Part shown: one piece after another, positions 17,303 through 26,594 of the stretch
Position numbering within the stretch: position 1 is the first letter of the stretch
Layout of the letters: each line of letters starts with the position of its first letter
NCBI GenBank assembly: GCA_938041335.1
Contig: CALIAF010000035.1
Coordinates: 1 to 45,585, forward strand
Length of the DNA stretch: 45,585 bases
From: an uncultured Ulvibacter sp.
GTDB taxonomy: Bacteria > Bacteroidota > Bacteroidia > Flavobacteriales > Flavobacteriaceae
Direction of reading: 5' to 3'
Program-made: the position numbers and the translations under genes
Notes under the pieces: model-generated
What the model was told of the DNA's origin: nothing
Seen by the model: only the letters and a program-made list of their open reading frames with translations
Databases searched by the model: none

Positions 17303-20300
17303 CTATTTTTTAATATATCTATTGGTTAGAGCGCCGTGGTTTGTTTTTACTTTTATAAAATAGACACCACTAGCATTACTGCTAATATCTATAGTTTTTT
17401 CTGAAATATTAAGGTCTTTCTTCACAGCTACTATTCTTCCTAAGTAATCATAAACACTAATGTCTGTTATGTTTTGATTTTGAGAGCTCACTGTAAAAAT
17501 TCCAGTACCTGGGTTAGGAGCGATGGTAAATTCGGTGAACGTTTCAGAAGCAATACCTAATACTCTATTAGTAAAGAAGAGCGTAAAACGATTAGGGAAT
17601 TGTCCTTTTTCTGAAGTAAACTCGTAATCCGATTTAGATAGATTAATCTTTACTCCTATAAGATGATCAAATACATAAACAGTTGCTTCATTCAATTTAT
17701 TTCCTTCTATGTCATCAAGGCTAATGCGGTATAAGATATTTGCGTCTATTTGAGACGAGAACCCAAAAGGTATAGTCATATCTTCATTAAATAACTCGCG
17801 TCCCTGTATTCCTAATTCTACATCACTACCGTCAATACCAGAAAATATAGAAAGAATACTCGCAAGCCTGTTGCTGTCATATCCCGCATCCACCTGTGCT
17901 GTCGCGTTTTCAGAAAAACCTATAAGCGTGTTGCTTTTAAGATCGTATTCTGGTGTTTCGATAGCTACCCAAATTTTATTTAATTCTTCTTCTGCGGTTC
18001 TTAGCGTTGTGTTCCCGGTTAAACGTCTCATATTATTTGAAAAAACTGCCGTCCCTGAGGCATTTGCTTTTATTCCAAATCCTTGTGAGGTTGCAATAAT
18101 CCCATTAGGCTTAGTGTCTTCTCCTGGAGATACATCACTACTTGCTTTTACACCACCCATTAAGTTATACATCGAGATGTCTTCCATAGAGAAGTTAAGC
18201 GAGTTGTAACCTGGTAATGCTGCAGAAGCTGGTGTAAGGTGTTCCCAGAAATATACCTCGTTTATCATCGCATTTGCATTAATAAAATCGTCTGCTAGAA
18301 TAGGTGAAGGGTAGGGGTTAGCTAATTGATTAGGGCTATCATTTTGATTGTCACCAAATACTACTGTAAAGTTATAATCACCATTATTTAAAGTTCCTTG
18401 AGAGAAGGTGTGCATATAAGACTGTGTAGGCTCGTTAAAAGTAAGCTGAGGTTTTACAAGGTATCCTTCACCAGGATTTAGTACTCCTGTATGTTGTGAG
18501 AAGTTATCTCCATTATCATCTGCAAAGTTTACTGCCATTGGAAACGCTAAAGCAACAGCTGCATTGGGTTCAAAGTTTAAGGTGTTATGAGCAAAAACAC
18601 GAATGGCATCTGCATAAACTCCTTCTCTTGTTTCCATTGACATTGGGCTACCTGCTAGCATAAAATCTCTTGCAGCCAAATCTGGCGTTGTAACCTGTAC
18701 GTTAATAGTTCCATTATTAGTGGTCACAGCTGATCCATCTTGTTGTACCACACTTCCTTGGTGCGCTACGTTAAGTATTCCATCTACTGTTATACCATAG
18801 GTAACATTAATATAATCTCCTGCAGCTACAGTTAAGTTGTTATTTAATTCTATTACAACTGAACAAGCTGTAAAACTACCTTCTGTACTCGTGTCATAAT
18901 GATCTTTTATTACAGCATTAGTTGCAGAATCAGGTTCGTTAGGTACCCAATTTCCACCTATATACTCTACTGTAGCTAGGCAAGGAGATAAGGGTGATGG
19001 TACTGCTAATACTCTAAAATCTATTTCGTTTACAAATATTGGAATTAACCCGATTCTTAAAAAATAAGTTTCTCCTCCTGTAAGATTAGAAAAGGTACTG
19101 TCATCGAATTGGCAATCAATTGCAACACTACCACAGCTGTCATATAATGAAACCGTATCAAAACCTCCTAGTTGAGTAACCTGTAAATTACCATCTATAG
19201 GCATTATAAACTCATACCAAGCATCGTGATTAAAATCTCCAACATTCTCGCAGTCACCATCTATACTTTCTGTGGCGCCTCTAAGCTCAACAAAATAAGT
19301 AGTTGGACTCACTGTAGGAATACTTATTAACTCTGGCGTTGAACAGTCGTTATTCTCAATTGTTTCAAAAGCTTGAATTCTAAAGGTATCTCCATCTGCA
19401 AATACTTGGATAGATGCAAATCGTAGTTTATAGTTTACACCTTCTACTAAATCGTAGAAAAAACCATCGTCGTATCGACAAGCAATTTCTGTCCCTAAGC
19501 AATCGGTATATAAGGAGAGATTATCAAAACCACCAACCTGAGTTATTCTAATATTTCCATTTACAGGCATTGTAAAATCATACCAAGCATCTAGGTTTAT
19601 GTCACCTGTGTTCTCACATGAGCTATCTGTACTCTCTGTCGCTCCCCTGCTTTCTACGGCCACATCGATAAAATTATCAGTGCTTACCAAAATGTTTTCA
19701 GAATTATCACATTCATTGTTAGCGATCGTCTCAAAAGCTTGTATCACAAAAGAATCTGCATCTGCAAATGCAGCTATGGTTGCAAAACGTAATTTATATT
19801 CTAAACCGCCAGTTAAACTGTAAATAAAATTATCATCAAAAAAGCAAGCTATTTCTGTCCCAATACAATCGGTGTATAAAGAGAAATTATCAAAGCCACC
19901 AGCAGCGGTTATTCTTATATTTCCATCTACGGGCATTGTGAACGTATACCACAAATCTAGATTGGTGTTAGTCGCATTCTCACAAGAACTATCCGTGCTT
20001 TCTGTTGCCGCTCTTGAGTCTTGAGAAACCGTAAGTGGGTTGGCAGTTTCCACCACAATACTTTCTGCATTATCACAATCATCGTTCATAATGGTTTCAA
20101 AGGCTTGTATCGTAAAAGAATCTGCATCTGCAAATCCTGCTAAAGTTGCAAAACGAAGTTTAAATTCTGTACCACTAGTTAAATTGTAAACAAAACCATC
20201 ATCATAAAAACATGCCACTTCTGCTCCTAGACAATCTGTATATAAAGAGAAATTATCAAAGCCACCAGCAGCCGTTATTCTTACATTTCCATTTACTGGC

Positions 20301-21613
20301 ATAGTGAACTCGTACCATAAGTCAAGATTAGTATTAGATGCAGTCTCGCAAGAACTGTCGGTGCTTTCTGTTGCCGCTCTTGAATCTTGAGAAACCGTAA
20401 GGGGGTTAGCCGTTTCCACCACAATACTTTCTGCATTATCACAATCATCGTTCATAATGGTTTCAAAAGCTTGGATTACAAAAGAATCTGCATCTGCAAA
20501 TCCTGCTAAAGTTGCAAAACGTAGTTTGTATTCTGTGCCGCTCGTTAAACCAAAAGCAAAACCGTCATTAAAAAAGCAAGCAATTTCTGTTCCAACACAA
20601 TCTGTATATAAAGAGAAATTATCAAAACCACCAGCAGCGGTTATTCTTAAATTACCATCTACAGGCATCGTAAACTTGTACCACAGATCTAGATTTGTGT
20701 TTGACGCAGTCTCACAAGAACTATCTGTACTTTCTGTAGCGGCTCTAGCATCTTGAAAAACTTCCAGCGGATTTGCCGCTTCTACCAAAATACTTTCAGC
20801 ATTATCACAATCGTCATTGACAATAGTTTCAAAAGCTTGAATTCTAAAAGAATCTGAATCTGCTAACCCTCCAGAAATACCGTGGCGAAGTTTATAAGTA
20901 AGCCCAGCACTTAAGTTGAAAATAAAACCATCATTATAGAAGCAATCGATTTCCGTACCCACACAATCTGAGTACAATGAGAAATTATCTGAACCACCTG
21001 CAGCAGTTATTCTTATATTTCCATCCACTGGCATTACAAACTCGAACCAAGAATCAAGATTGATATTGCTAGCATTCTCACAAGAACTATCGCTACTTTC
21101 TGTAGCACCTCTGCTTTCTGTAGTAACCTCAAGAAAATCTAAAGTATCCACAACGATCACTTCTGGTGTTGCGCACACATTATTTGGGATGACCTCAAAG
21201 GCCTGTATGTTAAAAGTGAAATCGCCTGGTGGGCTTCCTTGTTTGCTCATTTTTAAAGTGTAGGTCGATCCCGATGATAATCCGTAAACAAACCCATCAT
21301 TAAAAAAACAAGCTAATTCGGTTCCTGCGCAAGCATCGTACAAAGTCGCATTATCAGACCCACCAATGTTCGTGATTCTTATGTTTCCATCTTCTGGCAT
21401 GATAAAGTTAAACCAGACATCTGGATTGTTTTGAGCTGCGTTTTGACAAGCACCCTCTTGAGTTTCTGCAGCGGTGCTTACCTCGGCGGTATATTGATTG
21501 GTATTTGCGGTAACAACAGCAATGTTAGTGCTAGTAGCGCACGTGTCGTTAGAAGGTTGGGCAAATGTGGACATAGACGTCATTGCCAATACGAGTAGTA
21601 GTGCTTTTTTCAT
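17303..21613 (-). CDS. Large secreted repeat protein with type IX secretion sorting domain
   Basis: 1436 residues from the ATG at 21611-21613, which gives the signal peptide KKALLLVLAMTSMSTFAQ; twelve upstream codons are ignored. Residues about 20-880 are seven ~122-residue repeats, each with paired Cys, a segment like DNFSLYTDC, and GTEIACFxDDGF, probably beta-sandwich modules of the kind seen in adhesins. A long unrecognised region follows. The C-terminal ~75 residues (APNPGTGIFTV to GVYFIKVKT) are a type A T9SS signal, so the protein is exported across the outer membrane and processed. Repeats 3-5 are nearly identical in DNA. A surface adhesion role is likely but not proven. Confidence 0.88.
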   Translation of the reverse strand: MKKALLLVLAMTSMSTFAQPSNDTCATSTNIAVVTANTNQYTAEVSTAAETQEGACQNAAQNNPDVWFNFIMPEDGNIRITNIGGSDNATLYDACAGTELACFFNDGFVYGLSSGSTYTLKMSKQGSPPGDFTFNIQAFEVIPNNVCATPEVIVVDTLDFLEVTTESRGATESSDSSCENASNINLDSWFEFVMPVDGNIRITAAGGSDNFSLYSDCVGTEIDCFYNDGFIFNLSAGLTYKLRHGISGGLADSDSFRIQAFETIVNDDCDNAESILVEAANPLEVFQDARAATESTDSSCETASNTNLDLWYKFTMPVDGNLRITAAGGFDNFSLYTDCVGTEIACFFNDGFAFGLTSGTEYKLRFATLAGFADADSFVIQAFETIMNDDCDNAESIVVETANPLTVSQDSRAATESTDSSCETASNTNLDLWYEFTMPVNGNVRITAAGGFDNFSLYTDCLGAEVACFYDDGFVYNLTSGTEFKLRFATLAGFADADSFTIQAFETIMNDDCDNAESIVVETANPLTVSQDSRAATESTDSSCENATNTNLDLWYTFTMPVDGNIRITAAGGFDNFSLYTDCIGTEIACFFDDNFIYSLTGGLEYKLRFATIAAFADADSFVIQAFETIANNECDNSENILVSTDNFIDVAVESRGATESTDSSCENTGDINLDAWYDFTMPVNGNIRITQVGGFDNLSLYTDCLGTEIACRYDDGFFYDLVEGVNYKLRFASIQVFADGDTFRIQAFETIENNDCSTPELISIPTVSPTTYFVELRGATESIDGDCENVGDFNHDAWYEFIMPIDGNLQVTQLGGFDTVSLYDSCGSVAIDCQFDDSTFSNLTGGETYFLRIGLIPIFVNEIDFRVLAVPSPLSPCLATVEYIGGNWVPNEPDSATNAVIKDHYDTSTEGSFTACSVVIELNNNLTVAAGDYINVTYGITVDGILNVAHQGSVVQQDGSAVTTNNGTINVQVTTPDLAARDFMLAGSPMSMETREGVYADAIRVFAHNTLNFEPNAAVALAFPMAVNFADDNGDNFSQHTGVLNPGEGYLVKPQLTFNEPTQSYMHTFSQGTLNNGDYNFTVVFGDNQNDSPNQLANPYPSPILADDFINANAMINEVYFWEHLTPASAALPGYNSLNFSMEDISMYNLMGGVKASSDVSPGEDTKPNGIIATSQGFGIKANASGTAVFSNNMRRLTGNTTLRTAEEELNKIWVAIETPEYDLKSNTLIGFSENATAQVDAGYDSNRLASILSIFSGIDGSDVELGIQGRELFNEDMTIPFGFSSQIDANILYRISLDDIEGNKLNEATVYVFDHLIGVKINLSKSDYEFTSEKGQFPNRFTLFFTNRVLGIASETFTEFTIAPNPGTGIFTVSSQNQNITDISVYDYLGRIVAVKKDLNISEKTIDISSNASGVYFIKVKTNHGALTNRYIKK
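18976..21556 (-). repeat. Seven coding tandem repeats of about 366 bp
   Basis: Within the T9SS cargo gene the unit recurs with a period of 366 bases. Between 20046 and 20412, for example, about 55 consecutive bases are the same. The outer units are more diverged than the middle three. Confidence 0.85.
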
Positions 21614-21869
21614 AATAGAATAGTTTAGTGGGGAAACATAAATATACAAATTGCGACTCTTAATTATCCGGTTTTTTTAGTCAACAGGCGTTTTTTTTAG
21701 TGAACGGAGGTGTAAGAGCTATGTTTTAATCCATTAGTAAAGTGATAATTACATGTTGGTTTTGTGTAAAAGTTCCTCGAGCCTATGGTTTATACTAAAG
21801 ATTAATAACAAGAAGAAATTAAAGGGCATAATCGCAATACCTTCGGAAATTTTAATCAACAAAAAATCC

Positions 21870-21877
21870 TATTTTTA
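21870..21877 (+). promoter_or_regulatory. -7 box before radA
   Basis: TATTTTTA ten bases before the radA ATG. It resembles the TAnnTTTG box with A in the last place, and no clear TTG stands at the right distance upstream. This placement also supports the ATG at 21888 over the upstream in-frame start. Confidence 0.35.
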
Positions 21878-21887
21878 CATTCTACCT

Positions 21888-23264
21888 ATGGCTAAAACTA
21901 AAACAACATTTTTCTGTCAAAACTGCGGAAGCTCTTTTGCAAAATGGCAAGGACAATGTACCTCATGTAAAGAATGGAATACCATTGCAGAAGAAGTGAT
22001 TCAGAAAGCAGAGAAAGTTTCTTGGGAAGTAGGCGAAGCAAAGAAAGCAGCGTCTAATCGCAGTCGAGTAGCCAAGCCTCTTAAAATTTCAGAAATAAAT
22101 ACAGCTGCAGAAGCTAGAATGGATACCCAAAACGGCGAACTCAACCGTGTGTTAGGTGGCGGTTTAGTGCCTGGAAGTCTCACCCTTTTAGGAGGAGAGC
22201 CAGGGATTGGTAAAAGTACCTTGATGTTACAGATTGCATTACAGTTGCCTTATAAAACACTGTATGTGTCTGGAGAAGAAAGCGCGACGCAGATAAAAAT
22301 GCGAGCAGAACGTATCCATCCAGATTCTGAAAACTGCTACATTTTAACCGAAACAAAAACCCAAAATATTTTTAGGAATATTGCAGAGATGCAACCCGAT
22401 ATTGTGGTGATAGATTCTATACAAACGCTGCACACAGATTATATAGAAAGTAGTGCAGGGAGTATTTCGCAAATACGAGAGACGACCACAGAGCTTATAA
22501 AATTTGCAAAAGAAACAGCTACGCCTGTCATATTAATTGGACATATTACTAAGGACGGAAACATTGCAGGACCTAAAATCTTAGAACATATGGTAGATAC
22601 GGTGCTTCAGTTTGAAGGCGACCGCAATCATATTTACAGAATTCTACGTGCTAATAAAAACCGTTTTGGAAGTACCAACGAATTAGGAATCTACGAAATG
22701 CAAGGCAGCGGACTTAGAGAAGTGGCCAATCCTTCGGAAATATTAATATCGAAGAATGACGAGGATTTAAGCGGGACCGCGATTGCTTCTACCTTAGAAG
22801 GAATGCGCCCTTTAATGATAGAAATACAAGCCTTGGTGTCTACTGCGGTGTACGGAACGCCGCAACGTAGTGCCACGGGATATAATGCAAAAAGACTCAA
22901 CATGATTCTTGCAGTGCTTGAAAAAAGAGCGGGATTTAAACTCGGCGCAAAAGATGTTTTCTTAAATGTCACTGGAGGTATAAGCGTAGATGATCCAGCG
23001 ATTGATCTTGCCGTTGTTGCTGCCGTATTATCAAGCAATGTAGACATCGCTATTGATAAAAGAATGTGCTTTGCTGCTGAGGTTGGCCTAGCTGGAGAAG
23101 TTCGGCCGGTTACTCGTGTGGATCAACGTATCATGGAAGCAGAAAAATTAGGGTTTGAAACTATTATCATTTCTAAATACTGCAAACTCCCTAAAATGAA
23201 CTACGGCATCCAGATTGTACAAGTGGCTAAGGTGCATGATGTAGTGAAGCATTTGTTTGCTTAA
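21888..23264 (+). CDS. radA: DNA repair protein RadA (Sms)
   Basis: 458 residues from the ATG at 21888. An open frame extends 45 codons further upstream, but the protein family begins at MAKTKTTFFC. RadA is a RecA-like helicase that helps branch migration in recombination repair. Present are the zinc finger C10-x2-C13 and C24-x2-C27, the Walker A loop GGEPGIGKST at about 102-111, the RadA signature KNRFGS, and a Lon-type C-terminal domain with GGISVDDPAIDLAVVAAVLSS. It converges with the radical SAM gene and has no obvious operon partner. Confidence 0.95.
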   Translation: MAKTKTTFFCQNCGSSFAKWQGQCTSCKEWNTIAEEVIQKAEKVSWEVGEAKKAASNRSRVAKPLKISEINTAAEARMDTQNGELNRVLGGGLVPGSLTLLGGEPGIGKSTLMLQIALQLPYKTLYVSGEESATQIKMRAERIHPDSENCYILTETKTQNIFRNIAEMQPDIVVIDSIQTLHTDYIESSAGSISQIRETTTELIKFAKETATPVILIGHITKDGNIAGPKILEHMVDTVLQFEGDRNHIYRILRANKNRFGSTNELGIYEMQGSGLREVANPSEILISKNDEDLSGTAIASTLEGMRPLMIEIQALVSTAVYGTPQRSATGYNAKRLNMILAVLEKRAGFKLGAKDVFLNVTGGISVDDPAIDLAVVAAVLSSNVDIAIDKRMCFAAEVGLAGEVRPVTRVDQRIMEAEKLGFETIIISKYCKLPKMNYGIQIVQVAKVHDVVKHLFA

Positions 23265-23307
23265 ATTGCTTTCCTTTTTTAGCTAGATGGGTCTTTTAAG
23301 CAGCACA

Positions 23308-25164
23308 TTAAGATAAAAAACCTTCAATTAGACGCTTAGGATGACTTGCTGGTAGTACCGGAAAATCAAACCAATTTTGCAATTCTTTTTCAAATCCAAG
23401 ACCATTTAAGTAATCGTTTAAAGCAAAATTTAATCCTTTGGTGTATTTAGTATGATCCGCTCCTTTTGGGTCTTCATGCCATAGATCATTTTGAGCAAAC
23501 CCTTTAAATTCAGGTCCTGTTATTTTTATTCCGAAATCTTCCGGGTTTTGACCTATGGGGCTATGAATAGTCGTTGTAAATAGATGCCAGAAGGCAGACT
23601 GGATACAATTTTTTTCAAACAACTGCCTTACTACTTCTAAGGAGTCTATGGTTTCTTGCTCCGTTTGAGAAGGAAACCCATACATAAGATACGCGTGTAC
23701 CATAATATTATGAGCAGAAAAATTATGAGTCACTCGAGTCACCTGAGCAATATCAACACCTTTCTTCATCTTAGCTAATAAACGGTCTGAGGCAACTTCT
23801 AAGCCACCCGTTACAGCAATACAGCCTGACTTTGCCATAATTTGACATAGCTCTAGTGTGAAGGTCTTTTCAAATCTAATATTAGTCCACCACGTAATGT
23901 TGACATTGCGCTCTATTAATTTTTCTGATAAAGCGCGTAGCATTTTTGGTGGTGCTGCTTCATCTACAAAATGAAAGCCGGTGATACCGGTGTCTGCAAT
24001 TATTTTTTCAATTTTGTTGACCAAGTCATCTGCAGTGGTGTTTTGGTAATTGCCTATATAATCTAAGCTTACATCACAAAACGAACATTGTTTCCAATAG
24101 CATCCATGAGAAATAGTGAGTTTATTCCATCTGTCATCTGTCCACATGCGGTGCATTGGGTTTACTACATCTAGGAACGACACGTACTTGTCAAAGGGCA
24201 AGCCAGCATAATTAGGCGCTGGTAGATTTCGATGATGAAAAATAGTATTCGGGATTTTATTCTTGTAGACCACTTGGTGATCTTCAAGCACAAAGGTTCT
24301 TTCTAGTGCATCTATATCAACCTTGCCTTCTACATATTTTACTATTTTAAGTAAAGGACCTTCTCCGTCATCTAAAGAAATAAAATCTACAAACTCAAAT
24401 ATTCGTGGGTCTTCAAGGGAGCGCAGTTCTGTATTGCAATAGCCACCGCCAAAAGCTATTTTAATGGCAGGGAAAAACTGTTTTATAAATTGAGAACAGC
24501 GTAATGCTGCAAACAGATTACCTGGAAAAGGAATGGTAAAGCACACTAAATCTGGAGATTCTTTTTTAATGCGCGCCTCTAGAATGGTGAACATTTCGTC
24601 CTCAATTAAAGTAGGTTGATAGTTTAAAACTTCGTCTAATGGATCAAAGCTACTGGCAGATGTGGCAATTTGTTCTGCATACTTTGTAAAAGAAAAAAAC
24701 TCATCCACATTGGCTTGAATAAAATCACCTATTTCTTCAATATATAAGGTGGAGAAATGCTTCGCCTTGTCTATGACACCAGCTTCTCCCGCTGCCCATT
24801 TTATCTTAGTATTTACTTTGGATAATCGATGACCAATTGGTAAAAAACCTGCTCCTAAAATTGTTTTGGCGGTATCAATATCCTGTTTTTGCAGAAAGGC
24901 GATCACCACATCAACTCGTGCTATGTAGGCTTCTTTTTTTTCTTGAATTTGTGGATACTGAAAGTTACCCAAGTCTTGAGCTTCCTTAAAAATAGATCGT
25001 AGAAAATCACCTGTAAATACGGAGGTGAATAGCTCAATACTTAAATCCATGTGTGCAACAGACACCTCTTTTTCTTCTAGAAACCCTTTAATATATGCAG
25101 TAGCCGGATAGGCCGTGTTCAATTGAGAAAACGGTGGCGTGACTAATAAGAGTTTGGCTTGCAT
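23308..25164 (-). CDS. B12-binding-type radical SAM protein
   Basis: 618 residues. The N-terminal part (about 1-330) starts VTPPFSQLNTAYPATAYIKGFL and contains AFGGGYCNTELRSLEDPRIF followed by SLDDGEGPLL, the pattern of cobalamin-binding-domain radical SAM enzymes. The cluster motif is HGC355-YWKQ-C360-SF-C363, so the spacing is CX4CX2C, not the usual CX3CX2C. Later segments, such as TWWTNIRFEKTF, GGLEVASDRLLAKMKKG and AYLMYGFPSQTEQET, fit the radical SAM barrel of this group. The substrate is unknown. It is divergent from the hydrolase gene. TATCTTTA lies four bases before the ATG. Confidence 0.85.
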   Translation of the reverse strand: MQAKLLLVTPPFSQLNTAYPATAYIKGFLEEKEVSVAHMDLSIELFTSVFTGDFLRSIFKEAQDLGNFQYPQIQEKKEAYIARVDVVIAFLQKQDIDTAKTILGAGFLPIGHRLSKVNTKIKWAAGEAGVIDKAKHFSTLYIEEIGDFIQANVDEFFSFTKYAEQIATSASSFDPLDEVLNYQPTLIEDEMFTILEARIKKESPDLVCFTIPFPGNLFAALRCSQFIKQFFPAIKIAFGGGYCNTELRSLEDPRIFEFVDFISLDDGEGPLLKIVKYVEGKVDIDALERTFVLEDHQVVYKNKIPNTIFHHRNLPAPNYAGLPFDKYVSFLDVVNPMHRMWTDDRWNKLTISHGCYWKQCSFCDVSLDYIGNYQNTTADDLVNKIEKIIADTGITGFHFVDEAAPPKMLRALSEKLIERNVNITWWTNIRFEKTFTLELCQIMAKSGCIAVTGGLEVASDRLLAKMKKGVDIAQVTRVTHNFSAHNIMVHAYLMYGFPSQTEQETIDSLEVVRQLFEKNCIQSAFWHLFTTTIHSPIGQNPEDFGIKITGPEFKGFAQNDLWHEDPKGADHTKYTKGLNFALNDYLNGLGFEKELQNWFDFPVLPASHPKRLIEGFLS

Positions 25165-25168
25165 TTGG

Positions 25169-25176
25169 TAAAGATA
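25169..25176 (-). promoter_or_regulatory. -7 box four bases before the radical SAM start codon
   Basis: TATCTTTA, then CCAA, then ATG on the minus strand. It is the same geometry as at bioF, bioD, bioA and the PorT-like gene. Confidence 0.5.
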
Positions 25177-25296
25177 AACCTCTTTGCAAAGAAATGGATT
25201 GAAACATGCTCTTTTACAATTTGCACTAGTTACCTTTTATAATTGCAACAAGAAAATGTATTAAAGTAACTGTGTTGATAGTATCTAATGAATCTC

Positions 25297-25329
25297 TTTG
25301 TCATTCCTACTAAAAATCTTGTAATTTTG
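25297..25329 (+). promoter_or_regulatory. Promoter of the hydrolase gene
   Basis: TTTG (25297-25300) and TAATTTTG (25322-25329) are separated by 21 bases, a near-ideal Bacteroidetes promoter. It leaves a leader of about 30 bases before the ATG at 25364. Confidence 0.65.
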
Positions 25330-25363
25330 ACTCCTTAACTTTTCATCCTTTCAAAAGGTCATT

Positions 25364-26569
25364 ATGCCATTCAAAAAACCCACAGATTCTGCACTACAAG
25401 GTATAAATCGCTTGATTGTAGATGCTACTGTAGAAGTGACAGACTTGGTAGAAGCGATGCACAGACGCATTGTGCATCCTCCTTTTTTACCTTCAACACC
25501 TATTCAAAATTTGATTACTGATATTGCTGGTGTCGCCTATAAAAACATTAGATGGAGCACTAAATTTATTGGTAAAGGTGCGGATAAGGCATTGGGTAAG
25601 CTGGCCAGTGTTATGGGCAACATAAAGACGACAGAAGAGCGAGAAGTGATGCGTGCCGTTTTAAATGGATTGATTGGGGATCATTTAGAAAAAACAGACA
25701 ACCCATTAAAGATTGATATGCAGTTTAAACAAGGCGGGAAGGCGTTTTTATTAGACAGTAAAAGCATCCAAAAAGCATATCCTACAGTCACTGGAAATCT
25801 GGTAGTAATGCTTCATGGTTCTTGCATGAACGATATGCAATGGACACAAAATGAGCACAATCACGGGACTGCCATCGCAGCCGAGTTTGATAAAACTGCT
25901 GTATATCTTCATTATAATAGTGGGCGTCATATTTCGACCAATGGGCAAACCCTTAATGAGCTTTTAGAAAAATTGGTGTCACACTGGCCAGTGCCTGTTA
26001 AAGAGTTGGTAATTATTGCCCATAGTATGGGCGGCTTGGTATCTAGAAGTGCCTTGCATTATGGACAATCTCAGAAACAACCCTGGACAAAGAAGGTTAA
26101 AAAGATCGTTTTTATTGGAACACCGCATCATGGGGCATCGCTTGAAAAGGCGGGTAATTATGTAGAAGTCCTCTTAAAGGCCATACCATACGCAAAGCCC
26201 TTTGCGCGATTGGCAAAAATAAGAGGGGCTGGTGTAACAGATCTGCGCTATGGAAATCTACTAGATGAAGACTGGCAAGATATAGATCAACATGCCATAA
26301 AAGGAGATCAGAGAACAGTTGTGCCTTTGCCTAAAAAAATAGACTGCTACTGTATTGCAGGGGTTGCGGGAAAAGCAAGCGCATCAACAACTAAAAAGAG
26401 CCTCGGAGATCATCTGGTAGGTTTAAAAAGCGCATTGGGCCAGCATAAAAACCCCGCTAAAGAGCTAGATTTTAAAGAGGAGAACACCTTTATTGTTTAT
26501 CAAACAAATCACGTGGGTTTATTAGGTAGTCCAGAAGTCTACGCGCAACTCAAGAAGTGGATGGTTTAA
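25364..26569 (+). CDS. Alpha/beta hydrolase, lipase/esterase (PGAP1-like)
   Basis: 401 residues with no signal peptide. The nucleophile elbow is ELVIIAHSMGGLVSRSALHYG, with Ser221 in H-S-M-G-G. The oxyanion region earlier reads VMLHGSCMND, and FIGTPHHGASLEKAGNYVE follows, all typical of lipases related to PGAP1 and triacylglycerol lipases. A long N-terminal region (about 1-140) precedes the hydrolase fold and is not recognised. The likely reaction is ester or lipid hydrolysis in the cytoplasm; the substrate is unknown. It is divergent from the radical SAM gene and has its own promoter. Confidence 0.8.
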   Translation: MPFKKPTDSALQGINRLIVDATVEVTDLVEAMHRRIVHPPFLPSTPIQNLITDIAGVAYKNIRWSTKFIGKGADKALGKLASVMGNIKTTEEREVMRAVLNGLIGDHLEKTDNPLKIDMQFKQGGKAFLLDSKSIQKAYPTVTGNLVVMLHGSCMNDMQWTQNEHNHGTAIAAEFDKTAVYLHYNSGRHISTNGQTLNELLEKLVSHWPVPVKELVIIAHSMGGLVSRSALHYGQSQKQPWTKKVKKIVFIGTPHHGASLEKAGNYVEVLLKAIPYAKPFARLAKIRGAGVTDLRYGNLLDEDWQDIDQHAIKGDQRTVVPLPKKIDCYCIAGVAGKASASTTKKSLGDHLVGLKSALGQHKNPAKELDFKEENTFIVYQTNHVGLLGSPEVYAQLKKWMV

Positions 26570-26594
26570 TGAAACCTTTTACCTATAATCAGTA

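Noticed and set aside
18976-21556. Regularly spaced repeats as a CRISPR array
   Set aside because: The period is 366 bases and the repeats encode protein modules in frame; there are no short repeats with unique spacers.
25364-26569. The hydrolase as the missing BioH
   Set aside because: It is much longer than BioH, has a lipase-type elbow and long N-terminal region, and lies over 5 kb from bioF with its own promoter.
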